Shown here piece by piece: positions 20,466 to 32,048 of a stretch of DNA of 64,000 bases. The stretch spans positions 5,766,001-5,830,000 of the forward strand of contig NC_070565.1 of NCBI RefSeq assembly GCF_026914185.1. The letters are read 5' to 3'. The DNA is from Puccinia triticina (lineage: Eukaryota > Basidiomycota > Pucciniomycetes > Pucciniales > Pucciniaceae). The notes below the pieces were generated by a model that saw only the letters and a program-made list of their open reading frames with translations, had not been told where the DNA came from and did not search any database. Position 1 is the stretch's first letter. Every line of letters starts with the position of its first letter. A program made the position numbers and the translations under genes.

Positions 20466-22461
20466 CTGTTGCTCAAATCCATGTTCTCACAAAGTTGTTT
20501 GGCAAGGCTGGACATCATTCCTGGATACTTGTAATTTTTTTTCTCAAGGCAAGTGTATGGATTTGCACTAAAAATGGTGTTTTATGGACCTCTGGCTTGG
20601 CTCTTACACCCCTCCATCTTCAATGGGTTATTGTGAGCAAGGAATGAGGAAATGTGATGAACTAAGAGCATCAAAAATTAGACAAGATGCTGAGCATTCA
20701 TAATATCCAGAAATCTTGATGAAACCTTTGGAGGTAAGCGAGCTATTATTTGTTGGAAATCCATGGTGTTTTTAGCCATTCCTCCTTCTCCGGTGGAGGT
20801 GCTTCTGATTAGCTAAGTTTGAAGTCACCCCTTCATCCTCTCTTCCTCCCTTCCTTCCTCCCCTCGCTCCTTCCTCCTCCCTTCCTCGTTCCGCTCTCCA
20901 TCGCTCCTCCCTCATCTCCTGCTACAGACTTTGTCCTCTTCTTTTTTGCCTTGTGGCCCGTTTATCGCGGATAATCAGCTCAAAACCTTGTAATAGTTGT
21001 CTATGTGACAGGTTTTTAGTTTTAATCACATCTTGTTGCTTGTTCAATTTTTGTAACAAAATCATTCTGCCAATGTATATAAATATGTATCATTGCTGTC
21101 CATCAATAATACTGCCAATCGGCCCGGCGGCCCGCCCGGGTCTGAACGCTAGCATTCTGCCGCCTCAATGACCGACCTGGTTGGGTCGGTGTACAAAGTT
21201 ATGGCGTGGTGGGCCACACATGCTGTTGTCTTCAACACGGCCCCGGTCGGATGGACGGTCGTGATTTTGCTGCCCTGCCCCAAAATCCGTCCGGAAATCT
21301 GTACAGACTGAGCACTCAAAACATGTCATCCTTGCGTATCAGTACGAATTGACGTGATAAGAATCCTCCTGCTCCCTTTGCAATGCGCCAGCTTGCAAGT
21401 CGTCACCATTCGGGCTGCAGCCCCGGTGATACTGCCACTTTAACGAAAACAAATCTGTCACGGTAGGCACGGCACGCTGCAGTATCGGTCTCCAAAATTA
21501 TGTACATAGTGAGGACGGGCCGGGTCGGGCCGCTCCACCCCCTTCGTGAAAGGGCTGGTAGCGGGACCGCGCCATAACGGGCCGGGGCCGCCTGCCGGGG
21601 GGCGCGGCACAAAGCGCCTCGCACAAAGTGTGACATCCTCAGGGATGCCGGAGACCCTGGGGCCTGTGGGGCTCTAGCCGCTCTCACAGGAAGGCTTCAA
21701 GTGTTATGCTGAGTGCCGCCAACCGCAGGGAGGGACTCACGACTTTGTCGGGGTGCTCACCTTTCGGCTGGAAAGGCATGATGATGGGGCCGGCCGCGTG
21801 CCGAAACTTGCGGTTGTGTATCGCTGACTGAACGGTCCATTCAGGCTTCGGCTTCTCCGTTCAGTGCCATGGGGTATGGTGCCCAATACACCCCCGGTAC
21901 AGCTCTCAAGCAGCCTCTCGGAAGGGTAGCCTCTTCTGGAGAGCCCAAGTTCTGACTGTGGATGACGAGGATGACGCCCAAAAGAAGTGCCAACGAAGAC
22001 AATTGAGAACCCTACAGACTACAGTGATCTGTAACGATTTTAGAGGTGGTGTACCTTGGTCACGCCTGTATATATATATCTATTCGTGCTGCAAGTCCGC
22101 CGCACTTTCCGCACCCTGCTCAACAAAGAGCCAAAGTCAACCCTATCGCAAGCCTTAAAAGTTGCCTCTTTCCTGACCCTGCACCAACCTTTCCCTCAGG
22201 GTTCATCACATTCTGTCTCCTCCGCTTCCAACATCCACAGACCAAACTCTAGTTTGGACTTACACTCTTTCAGTGACCCGACATTCTAACTAACTCCCTG
22301 AGTCTCGTCACTATCGCAGGACCCAGCTTCTAATCCCTCTTCCCTGTTCGCTTCGTTTCTACTAAGCAGGTCTTCTAGAACCAAGCGATCCAGCGCTGTC
22401 AGCTCCCCAAATCATACTTATCATCAATTCCTTAGTGCCCGCTAGCATCTTTTGAATCACC
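20466..22461. other. Intergenic, upstream of the secreted protein gene
   Basis: It contains a CT-rich microsatellite at about 20838-20900 and a moderately GC-rich stretch (21110-21960) with no recognisable ORF. A TATA-like run GTATATATATATC lies near 22070. The last 180 bp before the ATG are pyrimidine-rich, as in many fungal leaders. Confidence 0.45.
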
Positions 22462-24256
22462 ATGTTCGGTTTAACGCGACTTATCGCTACTATCGCCATA
22501 ACTGGCTTCATGCGGCTGCCCTATACTGCTGCGAACGCCGATCCAGCCACTGGACATGTGCGAAATGCCAAGCCTACTAAGGCATGGTTGGATAAGAACC
22601 CAGGTTAGTCAAGTCCCTCGTTTAACAATGCATTAATGTGTACGGTCAAACTACAGCATCCTGATAGCTCTCCTCCAATTGCAGTTGCTCACATGACACC
22701 GGAGATCCAGGCCTCGGAATGTGGGATGAACACACGGCTTGCGTATCCTCATGGTGAGTGGATCATTCCCTCACCACGCCTGGAGAATGAATGTGTTTTT
22801 TGACGTGAGGTCGATGATATGTAGTTCAACTTTTTTCTTGGTTCAAGGTCAACCATAACGAGGATCATTACCATGGCTGTGTCAGTACGAAACTTGTCCT
22901 CCTGTATTTTGTATTTTGCTAACTTCGAATCCCGATCAAACAGCCGTATGGAGACTGTTGGGCTTTCACAACGTTTCCAGGACCCGATGACTTGGAAATT
23001 GATTTTACCTGGTCTCACGTATTTTTCTGGCAGTGAGCTCACCATTGACCTGTTAAGAGCGACACGTGTAAACTCGAGCTGACGTTATCTTTCTGTTTCT
23101 TGACACACCCAGTTACTCGGGAGGAATTCCAGGAAGTGAGTCATCACTGGTAGATGCTCAACGGCTTCTCAGATTAGGGTGCTTTGCTGAATCTTTGGCT
23201 TTTTTTTCTTTCGGCGCTTCTTGAAACAGCTGGGGTTAAGTTAATTTGTGAGTCATTCGCACTCACCATGCAAAGCGATCATTCTAACAATTCCACTTCA
23301 TTCCACACATCAGCCGACCCCCAAACTGGTGCTTTCGGCTATGAGCAGAGCCTCAGTGGCAAATTTTTCGATGGACCAACCCCCCCGAACACGCTTCAAC
23401 CGCTTCACGATGAGAATTATCCCCACTTCGATCCCCACAGTATCCATGGATGGCCTAAAGGTGCTGCTGATCGTTTCGTATGGGGCAAAGAGCCGCCTCA
23501 TATTAAATGTGGTCTACCATGTAAGCATTACTACAGGAGAATCAGCGAGCAAACCACAAACCCATTGACCAAAACCCCATATTTTCATTCGTTACAGGCG
23601 GGCCGAACAAAGATCCTGGAATGAAAGCCGGTGTATACGGTTCCAAGATGTGGGCACCTGCTCCATCCAGCGCATACCCATTCCCTCCCAACTGGAAACC
23701 TACGCCGAGAGACCAATGTCCAAAGGACGGTACCATTCCTGCCGAAGACAAATGCGGCTCGTTTTGCGTGTGTGTGGCTCAGTGCAAGGACAGTGACTGC
23801 GAATCGAAATGCAGTTCCAAAGCCGCCAAGGGCATCACATGCGACCGAACCAAATGTCCGACTGCCCCACCGCCCTCACAGAATCAACCCCAGCCCGGCA
23901 ACGACCCTGACAAATGTCTCAACTTTTGCGGCTGCTTGAGCCACTGCAACGGCAACAAAGATTGTGCCAAAGCGAGCTGCCACTCAATCAGACACGGATG
24001 CAAGAAGACCCAATGCCCTGCGATCGAAAACCCGGGAAAAACGGACCCGACGAAGGGAAACTCTGGTAATACTGGATCCAAGAGTGGAGCTGGCTCCAAC
24101 ATCGATCAGGAATGCCAAGACTACTGCAAATGTGCCAGGCCTTGCAAGAACGAGTCGTGCAAGAAGGAATGTCCCGATGCTCAGAAATGCCTCACCGTTT
24201 CCCACTGCCAAAAGTCCAAACAATCCTCCCGCAAGAGGGTTAAAGCCTGCATCTAG
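22462..24256 (+). CDS. Candidate secreted protein with three 8-cysteine repeats
   Basis: Reading splice sites and phases gives eight exons: 22462-22603, 22685-22753, 22825-22880, 22944-23032, 23113-23135, 23230-23247, 23314-23520 and 23598-24256, predicting 420 aa. The N terminus has a signal-peptide shape: short basic start, hydrophobic core LIATIAITGF, cleavage-like YTAANA near residue 26. The C-terminal 170 residues hold three repeats starting at Cys254, Cys308 and Cys374. Each repeat is C-x3-C-x-C-x3-C-x(4,5)-C-x(3,4)-C-x(5-9)-C-x(4,5)-C. Exons 5 and 6 are only 23 and 18 nt. The 66-nt intron between exons 6 and 7 is in frame and could be retained. I recognise no named family; secretion and 24 repeat cysteines make it an effector or extracellular-matrix candidate (inference). 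Confidence 0.75.
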
Positions 24257-24962
24257 TGTTTTTTATCCAAAGCCCTTGCCAATCTCGGGAGGCCGGTCAG
24301 ATCTTCTTTTTCTCTAGCTAGTTCCTACATAGTCATTCATTTACGTTTGTTTACTCTTTGAATTCTGCTGTGAACATCTCTGCGAGGTCAGCAGCCTTTT
24401 TCTTTCCTCTTTTGAAGCCTCGGATAGGCTGCCTTGGTTATGTTGTGCTAGATGATCAAACTCCCAAATAGCCTGTCATATTTGTTGTAATTATGCTGTT
24501 TCTGTTGACTTCCCGCGCATTGCAATCTAGCTTTTGAGCGAGTCTTGAACCCAGTTCGGTACTCAATCTCAGTGAGGCAAAGTTTTACCACGGATTGCAA
24601 CTCTAGCCGATGTTTGAGTATCGCACTGGTCTGATAATCTGACCGCGGAGTGTTGTGGGCTTTCAATACATAGAACGATTGGCCGTCCTCTGATGTACCG
24701 GGCCGCCATGGATGCGGCTCGGCATCCGACATCTCGCCCGGTTGTTTTCAACGAGGTGTGCCGCTTGCCGAATTGGCCGCACCGGACCTTATATGCAGTT
24801 AGACTAAGCATCATTTTGAATATGCATGTACGCCATGCCCCGGGGCACCATTGTTCCCCTGCCTCTGGATTGGCCGGGCTCTGAGTCTTGATCACTGACC
24901 GGACGAGAACGACCAGAGGTTAACCCTGCTCAACTAATCACATCTGGAAAATCAAAACGTTG
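24257..24962. other. Intergenic between secreted protein and ATG14-like gene
   Basis: The two genes are in tandem on the plus strand. Only short opposing frames are present (up to 108 codons minus at 24569-24895) with no domain. Confidence 0.5.
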
Positions 24963-26504
24963 ATGGAGTGCGAGCTATGCGGGACATCAGGCCGAAAGAA
25001 ATTCTTTTGTGAAGTGTGGTAAGTTAGTCCGGCATGTCTCTAGCTTTACACAATTTCCCTTTGAGAACGACTAGTGCGGCTGACCCCTGTTTTTTGTATA
25101 GTCTCAACGAACGACTCCTTATCCACAAATCTTCCCTCAAACGTCTCAGTGCTGCCCATCATGCTACCGTCCAGAAAGCCGCCCAGTTACTCGAAGCCCC
25201 TGGTGGAATACAGGAAAGACGAGTCCTGAAATCCAAACGCGCCGCTCTAATTTTAAACATAAGGTCCCTTGAAGCAGAACGAACACGCTCCTTGGAGCAA
25301 TCGGAGTCCCTCAAAGCTTCAATCTCCAAGAAAAAACGAGAACTGGCCATACGACAGAGTCGGTTACTTGCAGCTCGATCTCAGTTGCGATATCGATTGT
25401 CCGCACTCCATCAACCCGCTTCAGAATATGGGGGTCGGGCTTTCTGTGGACCTTCCGGTCAAACGATGGACTCCTTACCTCAACAAATCGCCTCGGTCCA
25501 CCAAGACTGGGATGAGGTTACGCAAGAACTGTCACATCTCAGAGAGAAATTGATCACTCAACTCTGCAGCATCTACACTATCACCGTCAATCACCCAGCA
25601 CAGTCTAATTCCTGCCTCGAAAAATACAACCCATCTGGTCGTGAACGCGATCCCAAGTCTGCATCGCCGGCCGTCCCAACACCTTCCTCAAGAATACTAG
25701 GACTGTGTTTGCCAGTCTCAACAGAAATCAAATGTATGTATTGTGGTGTAATATTCATCATATTTCGTGAAACAGGCCGAACTGACTGGGATCATCATGG
25801 AAATGTAGCTTATCACCATGAAGAAATCTCCGCGGCAACGCTTTATACCTCTCATCTTCTCAGACTGCTTGCGATGTACCTAGGTATCAAGCTACCCTTC
25901 CAGTTGATCATGGGGCCTTTTTTGAGTATCAGGGCCCCACCGAACAGTCTTTGGAGTAAGAAGTTGAGTCGATTTCATCTCTTTTTCCCCAATTCTCGCC
26001 TCCAGTGAAATCTCAAGGTCACCAACAGCTGACCGCATATCTTCTTATAGGCATCCCTCACCTTACCCATTGCACATCCCCAGTTCAATTACCTCAATGG
26101 TAAATTCATCTGGATCTCAAGTTTCGCAGATCGCTTTTCTCAGTGGCTTGTGCATGTTGGCAGTCAACGCGCATTATCTACTACTGACTCAACAACCTCA
26201 ACTTGTTCTTCGATCGCTCAATTCAAAAGACCGCACCCTCCCCCCACCCTCCCAGTCTCAAACCCCTATGCCGAGGCCTCAGCCTCTTCCATCGGGTTGC
26301 AAGCCTACCGACTTGCTTCGAAATCTCCATTCTCTTTGCCTCACTCGTCCAATCGGTCAGCTCAGCCACCTCACCGGTCGAACGTTCCTGATGCGACCCG
26401 ATGACCCTTCCATCCCTGCATGTATAGATTTGCAGGAAGTCATCAAAGATGTATTGCAATCCAAGCCTGAAGACTCGGTTGATGAAGGCTGGAGCATCAT
26501 TTGA
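24963..26504 (+). CDS. ATG14: Atg14/Barkor-like subunit of the autophagy PI3-kinase complex
   Basis: Family role: Atg14 directs the Vps34 complex I to the phagophore to make PI3P. Proposed exons 24963-25018, 25075-25733, 25776-25955 and 26029-26504 join in phase and give 456 aa. Residues 3-19 hold CxxC-x9-CxxC (C3, C6, C16, C19), the N-terminal cysteine motif of Atg14. A long coiled coil follows (about residues 30-180). The UVRAG/Atg14-type core shows LYTSHLLRLLAMYLGIKLPF and then SGLCMLAVNAHYLLLTQQ. The C terminus ends DEGWSII. The third intron and the 42-nt second intron (also open in frame) are the weakest parts. A UVRAG-type relative is the main alternative; the cysteine motif favours Atg14. 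Confidence 0.65.
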
Positions 26505-26624
26505 TGAACAAAATGTATAAATTTTATGTACTTCCCTTCTCACCATTCTACCATATAACATGTACAAGTATGAAATCATATTTAATCATGTATAAATCCG
26601 GTTCCAGTCTAACTCCAAACCGGT

Positions 26625-27340
26625 TTATTGTGGTATGTATGACATAGGACGAAAATCCATTCCATCTTGGATACTACTAGAATTCATTCTTTTCCATAAA
26701 TCTTCCGGAATCGGTTGCAAAGTTGTGATTTTGATGTTCCAATCAGACAAGGTCCCGGAATATGAAAAGGGATGGCTAGTTAGTTCCACGTTGCACGGAT
26801 GCTGAACAGCTTCATCCAAATGGAAGGCAAGTCCTATTTCCCAGCGAGTAAGACGAAATGTGAGGGTAAAAGTGTTTCTCAACCGGCTGAGCATGGCTGA
26901 GTCACTTGACATTAGCCAACTCCTTGACAGCAGACGAATGAATGCATTTCTGAATGATGCGCCACCAGCGCGGAGAGGATGGTCCGGCAGGCCCTCGGAA
27001 CCCGCCGTAAATAAATATGTAGACCAGGTCACATCTTAGCCAAACGTGCCAACGCCTTCACAGCGCACAGCATCTAACATTGCAGCAGCTGCAGATTGAC
27101 TTGTAATACATGACATTCCCGGTTCTGCGGTCTCTGCGCTCCGGAGAGTAAAGCTGATTTCTCTTCGCGTCCCGCAGGACGTTGTCGTTGGCACAGATGG
27201 AAAGGCGTGTTTTGCTTTGATGTCTGAGCTGAAAGCCACATGGATATAAATAGCATGATGCTCACAGGCAGCGTCGGGGGTCGCCACGCCTCGTTACCCA
27301 TTTGAAGCCAACGGCAGGCCTCCGCCGGACCCAGGCCCAA
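26625..27340 (-). CDS. Hypothetical protein, incomplete model
   Basis: The clearest coding stretch is 27032-26625, an open frame of about 135 codons with no recognisable domain, ending SYIPQ. A 75-nt candidate intron (AG ending at about 27030) would join it to the frame covering 27287-27106. Further upstream a signal-like segment (SIMLFISMWLSA) lies in another frame starting at the ATG near 27303. I could not make one consistent model from start to stop. It converges on the ATG14-like gene. It may be a small secreted protein or a chance frame. Confidence 0.3.
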
Positions 27341-27964
27341 GAGTCGCTTGCTCGTACTTTCAAGCTTTGCTGTATCTATTCCGCTCTTCCGCTGTTATGG
27401 CGCCCCTGTATTTCCCCCACCCAGACTTGGACATCGTTTCCCGCAGCCCGGGTAAATTGTCCAGTGACTCTTGAGTTCTGGAACATGGGATTCTGTTTAA
27501 CTTCCTCGAGGGCTCCCACACGTTTTTCCCCGAATCGTTTTTCTCCGAGTTCGCATGCTGTCTGTATCGACTCGAAATATTCGTTTCTCTAGCTGGAACT
27601 TGTCGCAGCTGATCTGTATCGACTAGCCTAGCCCATCCCTGCCCATTGCTGCCCATCCGCTTGGCTCTTGCAAGTACATGAATACATGCATTTAGACTTC
27701 GCCCCAATCCCGAGTCACCCACTGCCTCAAAGTCACGTAACTCCTAAGCGAATTCCTTTTTGAGCCTAGCTGGATTTCCCAGTACATAAACCATTAATCC
27801 GCATATACACAGTCTGCGGCCTATCAAGCCACCTGCCGGGACGAAAGCTCTCTGTCAAGACAGCATCGATATTCCGAACGGCGTCTATAATTGGCTAATT
27901 CCGAAATTCGCAACGCTCGCCCAGATCTCGTCCACACAATATTGTCAATCAACCTGCCGGTCCG
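27341..27964. other. Intergenic, no gene recognised
   Basis: A 120-codon minus-strand frame (27360-27722) shows no domain or splice context. The rest is promoter DNA of the MFS gene that starts at 27965. Confidence 0.45.
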
Positions 27965-30622
27965 ATGTCGAAGTCAGAATCTGCTCTGAAGCCCCGAAGG
28001 TTCGAAGTAAAGGGCCTTGCTCTAGTTTTTGCATGCGGTATGATCCGTCCATGAGTCTTCTGAACCCGCTGTCAACTCACAATTTGACAACTCCCACTCC
28101 GGCTTCATTCCAGGCACTGCGCTGTTCAGTGATGGCTACCAAAACGGCGTCATCGGAACAGTTAATACACTCATTAAACGGTACCTTCCTTCAACCTTCC
28201 AATCCAACCCCGATTTTCATTTGAGTCGCGGAGCCCTTGCTGAATATTATGTTACCGCATCCAGGATTTACGCAGATGAACTGTCCAAGGAGGAACTGAA
28301 GGAATACAGTACCTCGTTTACGTCCATAGGTTTTGCAGGAATTGTCCTAGGTGAGCGCCCGTACTAGAAGCTTCCGGCTATCCTTGATTCAATTCAAAAA
28401 AGCTTACTCGCCAGTTCTTTTATTCGAAAACAGGGATGGTTTCTTTCGGAATCCTTTCCGACAGATGGGGCCGGAAAGCTGGGATGATGGCCGCGACTCT
28501 GATCGTCTTTGTCTTTGCGTGTCTATCAGCTGGCGCATACGGTGCTGGAGGAAGCACAATAGGGATGCTACAGGCCCTCAGTGCTTACAGGTAAACTCTA
28601 GGCTCATTGACGATTCACTAATTCAACCGGTTTTTCCCATGTCTCAAACACCACGCGTAATTCTTTTTGATGAAACTTCAGATTCTTTGGTGGGATCGGC
28701 ATCGGGGCTGAGTATCCCTCTGGGAGTGTGGCTGCCGCCGAGAATACCGAGCAGGAAGGCGGTAAGTAGTACACAACATGGAAATGCATTTGTGACCTGT
28801 GAAAATTAACCTATCGCGCGTTTTTCTGCTCCACTTATCCACTCAGTTCCTACCAAGTCTCAAAACGGAATTTTCGCCCTCGCCACAAACGCTATGATTG
28901 ATGTTGGGTTCGTGGTTGCAGTAAGTCGTCACTCGAAGGACATAACGCGCGACCGATCCCCTATGCTCTATAATACTTAAATCTCCATCTTTTCTCCAGG
29001 CCCTTGTCCCTCTTATCCTGTATCAAATCTTTGGCGAGGAGCATTTGCGGATCGTCTGGCGAATGTCACTTGGCCTTGGTAAGCGACAGTTTCTAGACAA
29101 CCTCATTCAGGCCGATCAGAGGTTTACAGTTTCTAACTTTCATACGCGTATTTTATGTTTGAAGGCGCCATTCCACCACTCCTTGTCCTGTTTTGGCGTA
29201 TCAGAATGGACGAACCAGAAAGCTTCCAGAAATACTCCATGAAACGGATACCGCTCTCAGCGTTCGTAGAACACTCTCCAGAACATTCATTGAGTTACTG
29301 AGCGCTGAAAGAAACCTCATACAGATATCCGTGGAGGCTTTTGTTTCGCAAGTTTGGCTGGCAATGGTTTGGCTTGTGCCTAGGATGGTTCATCTACGGT
29401 ACGTCCAAATTTCCGTTCTTCAAATCACTTGTCAGAAAACTGAGTGTCATATTTGTATGGGATAGATTTTATCACATATCCTTTCGGCATCTACGGTTCT
29501 ACCGTTGTTGATACTATCACTGGCAAGTCTGCAGACTTGACAATCGTTCTAGGATGGTTAGATCAATCCCTTCCAGTAAACTTCCCCTGTTACCTTGAGA
29601 AAAGTAGTCTGACCCTCTATCTCTATTCAGGAACGTTGTGATCAACTTATTTAACGTGCCTGGCTCCATAATCGGCGCCCTGTTGGTGGACAAGATCAAA
29701 CCGAAAACATTGATGACGATTTGTTTACTTCTACAAATGACCTTTGGATTCTTCATGTCTGGCTTTTGTAGGTCAAAATGTCTCACTTTCAAAACTCGCG
29801 TTGAGAGAAATCTGTCTCAAGATCTTCTCTTCATCATTGCGACCACCTGCTTATTGTTGGGTTCTGCTAGATGAATATTTAACCAAACATATCGGTGGAT
29901 TCGCTGTGATGTATGGCCTATTCCTATCTCTTGGTGAAGCCGGCCCGTAAGCTGTATTTCTGCTTGGTTATACGTTTTATCAAATTTCATTTCCCTGCCA
30001 TTCTTTTCTGACAAAACATTTCTCGGGGTCACGAATTATTCAGGGGTAATTGCTTGGGCATGTTAGCAGCAAAATCAAGCCCTGCGTCCATTCGTGGTAT
30101 TTTTTGTAAGTCATCTAATCTTGGGAACAGCCGGAAACAGTCGTGATTGATATACTTTTTACTGACCCGTCATGCCTCAAATGTCCAGATGGTTCGGCCG
30201 CTGCCGTCGGCAAACTAGGGGCTTTCGCTGGCACATGGATTTTCCCAGTATTGATAGATGCCTTTCCAGAGGGCGCAACCAAAGACACAGGGGTGAGTGT
30301 AACCAGGTCTCTTCTTTTTTTGGCGCACTACATTGACATCTTGAACTGCTGGCTTTGTTTCGCAATCCAGCCATTTTGGGTAGGCAGCGGTCTGTGTGCG
30401 CTCTCGGCAGCCGTGATGTGGTTCACCGTTGTGGAATTGGAGGAAGATCACATGAAAGCTATCGACCGCGACTTCTATGCTTCTCTACAGCTCCAAGGCT
30501 TCGACGTCAACCAAGTCGGCATGAAACCTCGAAGTAACATCTCCGACGATTCAATCATGTTTCCAGCAGCACCACCCTTTTCAAACGAAAAAGATATCCC
30601 AACCGAAAAGGTGATTGAATGA
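27965..30622 (+). CDS. MFS permease, Git1/phosphate-type
   Basis: Fourteen exons: 27965-28037, 28114-28350, 28434-28590, 28682-28761, 28847-28920, 29000-29078, 29165-29261, 29325-29398, 29466-29556, 29631-29767, 29871-29946, 30044-30105, 30189-30292 and 30371-30622. All phases agree, giving 530 aa. Landmarks are ALFSDGYQNGVIGTVNTL (TM1), LSDRWGRKAG (MFS motif A), GIGIGAEYPSGS, a central KYSMKRIP loop, FITYPFGIYGSTVV and AAKSSPASIRGIFYG. The YPSGS and SIRG signatures match fungal glycerophosphodiester and inorganic-phosphate proton symporters. Substrate assignment is inference. A plasma-membrane 12-TM proton-coupled importer is expected. Confidence 0.85.
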
Positions 30623-32048
30623 TTATCCTTCTAACACCTTCCTGTCGTTCTTCCTTCCACCTCGTCATCCGCTTTCATCAGGCACACGCCGGTCTTGCGA
30701 CTAGGCGGTTTAAGCTACCTCCTAACTGAGACAGGAAACACATTGCGATATACATTTCTCTTCAATCCATCAATCATCTGTTGCTCATAGACAACGTCGC
30801 TTTTAGGGAGGCCATCTTGATTGTTCTGTAAAATAGCTCTTCTGACCCTTTGATTAACCGTTCTTTCTTCTCGTTCATTTTTGTGTTCATGATGTATCTG
30901 GCATGCTGACTAACCCCTCACAGTAATAACTAGTCAATTAAACTAACTTTGTTAACTTTATTTTCTTTGGACTACCGGAATTCAATTTTTTGACACTTTT
31001 ATTCCTTTGATCTGGCGAGTCTTAAAATATGTATTGGATTATTTGTGACGCTGGGGTTAATTATACCAAGTGCTCCAACAAAAACAGAAGCAAAATTGAA
31101 CCAAAGTACACGCAATTCAAACCTCCATAAATCACATAAATTGTGTTTGGGCTTCTCCAGCCATGTAGTAAACAAATCAGTGGTAAGACTCCAGTGTATT
31201 AGAAATGACACATGAATTGTCCAAATGCTGTAAACTTGAAATCAACCAGATTGTACTAATAACTGAAGAATGTCATGATGCTAAGTACATGAACAGCGGA
31301 AATGGTGGCATTCCAGAAGCCTTGTCAAGCTTGGCAGAGGCAGTGGTTGGTATCTGGGCAAAATGCAATTTTGCTAAGGGGTATAATTATTTTTATTCGC
31401 CTCAAATTTTAGATTAGATACCACTTGTTTACATGAGTATGCAAAAATAAACCTCTATCCCTTCCCTAAAGCTTTTTTAGTTTCAATCCTTACCCATTTT
31501 CTCCAACTGTTCCTCTGCTTGTTCCGCCTATTTTGACCCTTGGTAATTCTGCATTTTTCTTGCTTCAAGAGTTTTGCTGTCAAGTATAGACGGGAGTGTT
31601 TAATTGGTTCAAAAAACCCGCATTGCTTGGAAATCACAATTCTTCCTGATTATCATTTCGGGGGAAACACCGTTTTGGGTACGATTTACCTGATGATGTG
31701 CCGGTTCGGCTTGCCGGGGTGCCCGGCAGATTGCTTATCATGGAAGCAGCTATGTACATCCAACTGGATGTGGAGTTCCTAACTTCCAACCCGAACAGCG
31801 GGGCTTGTTGGTGATGACAAGATGAAAGCTGAGAGTTGTCTGTGTTTTTGAATTCTTTCAGCCGATTTCGGGAGAGCAGTTCCCAGCCGGGAGATCCCCC
31901 AACGGGATGAGAAAATTCGTCTGCGACGCGTCCCAGAGAGGCAGCCACAAGGAGTGTACAGCTGGGCCGGCTCTGTTCTCTAAAAAAGTCAAGAAGGTTG
32001 GCAGTGTGCTTTGGCCTGACCGCGATTTTTTCATCCAGTCTCCTCAAG
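30623..32048. other. Intergenic between two MFS genes
   Basis: The two transporter genes are in tandem. Only short frames are seen (up to 80 codons). The 235-codon minus-strand frame ending in 32341 is antisense to the next gene's first exon and is not supported. Confidence 0.5.

Noticed and set aside
22881..22943. tRNA-like B-box (TTCGAATCC) in an intron of the secreted protein gene
   Set aside because: No A-box or cloverleaf can be folded around it.
26070..26404. Alternative frame of the Atg14-like last exon (FNYLNGKFIW...)
   Set aside because: It has no phase-compatible join at the end of exon 3 and stops at 26404; the other frame carries SGLCMLAVNAHYLLL and reads to the end with a valid splice.
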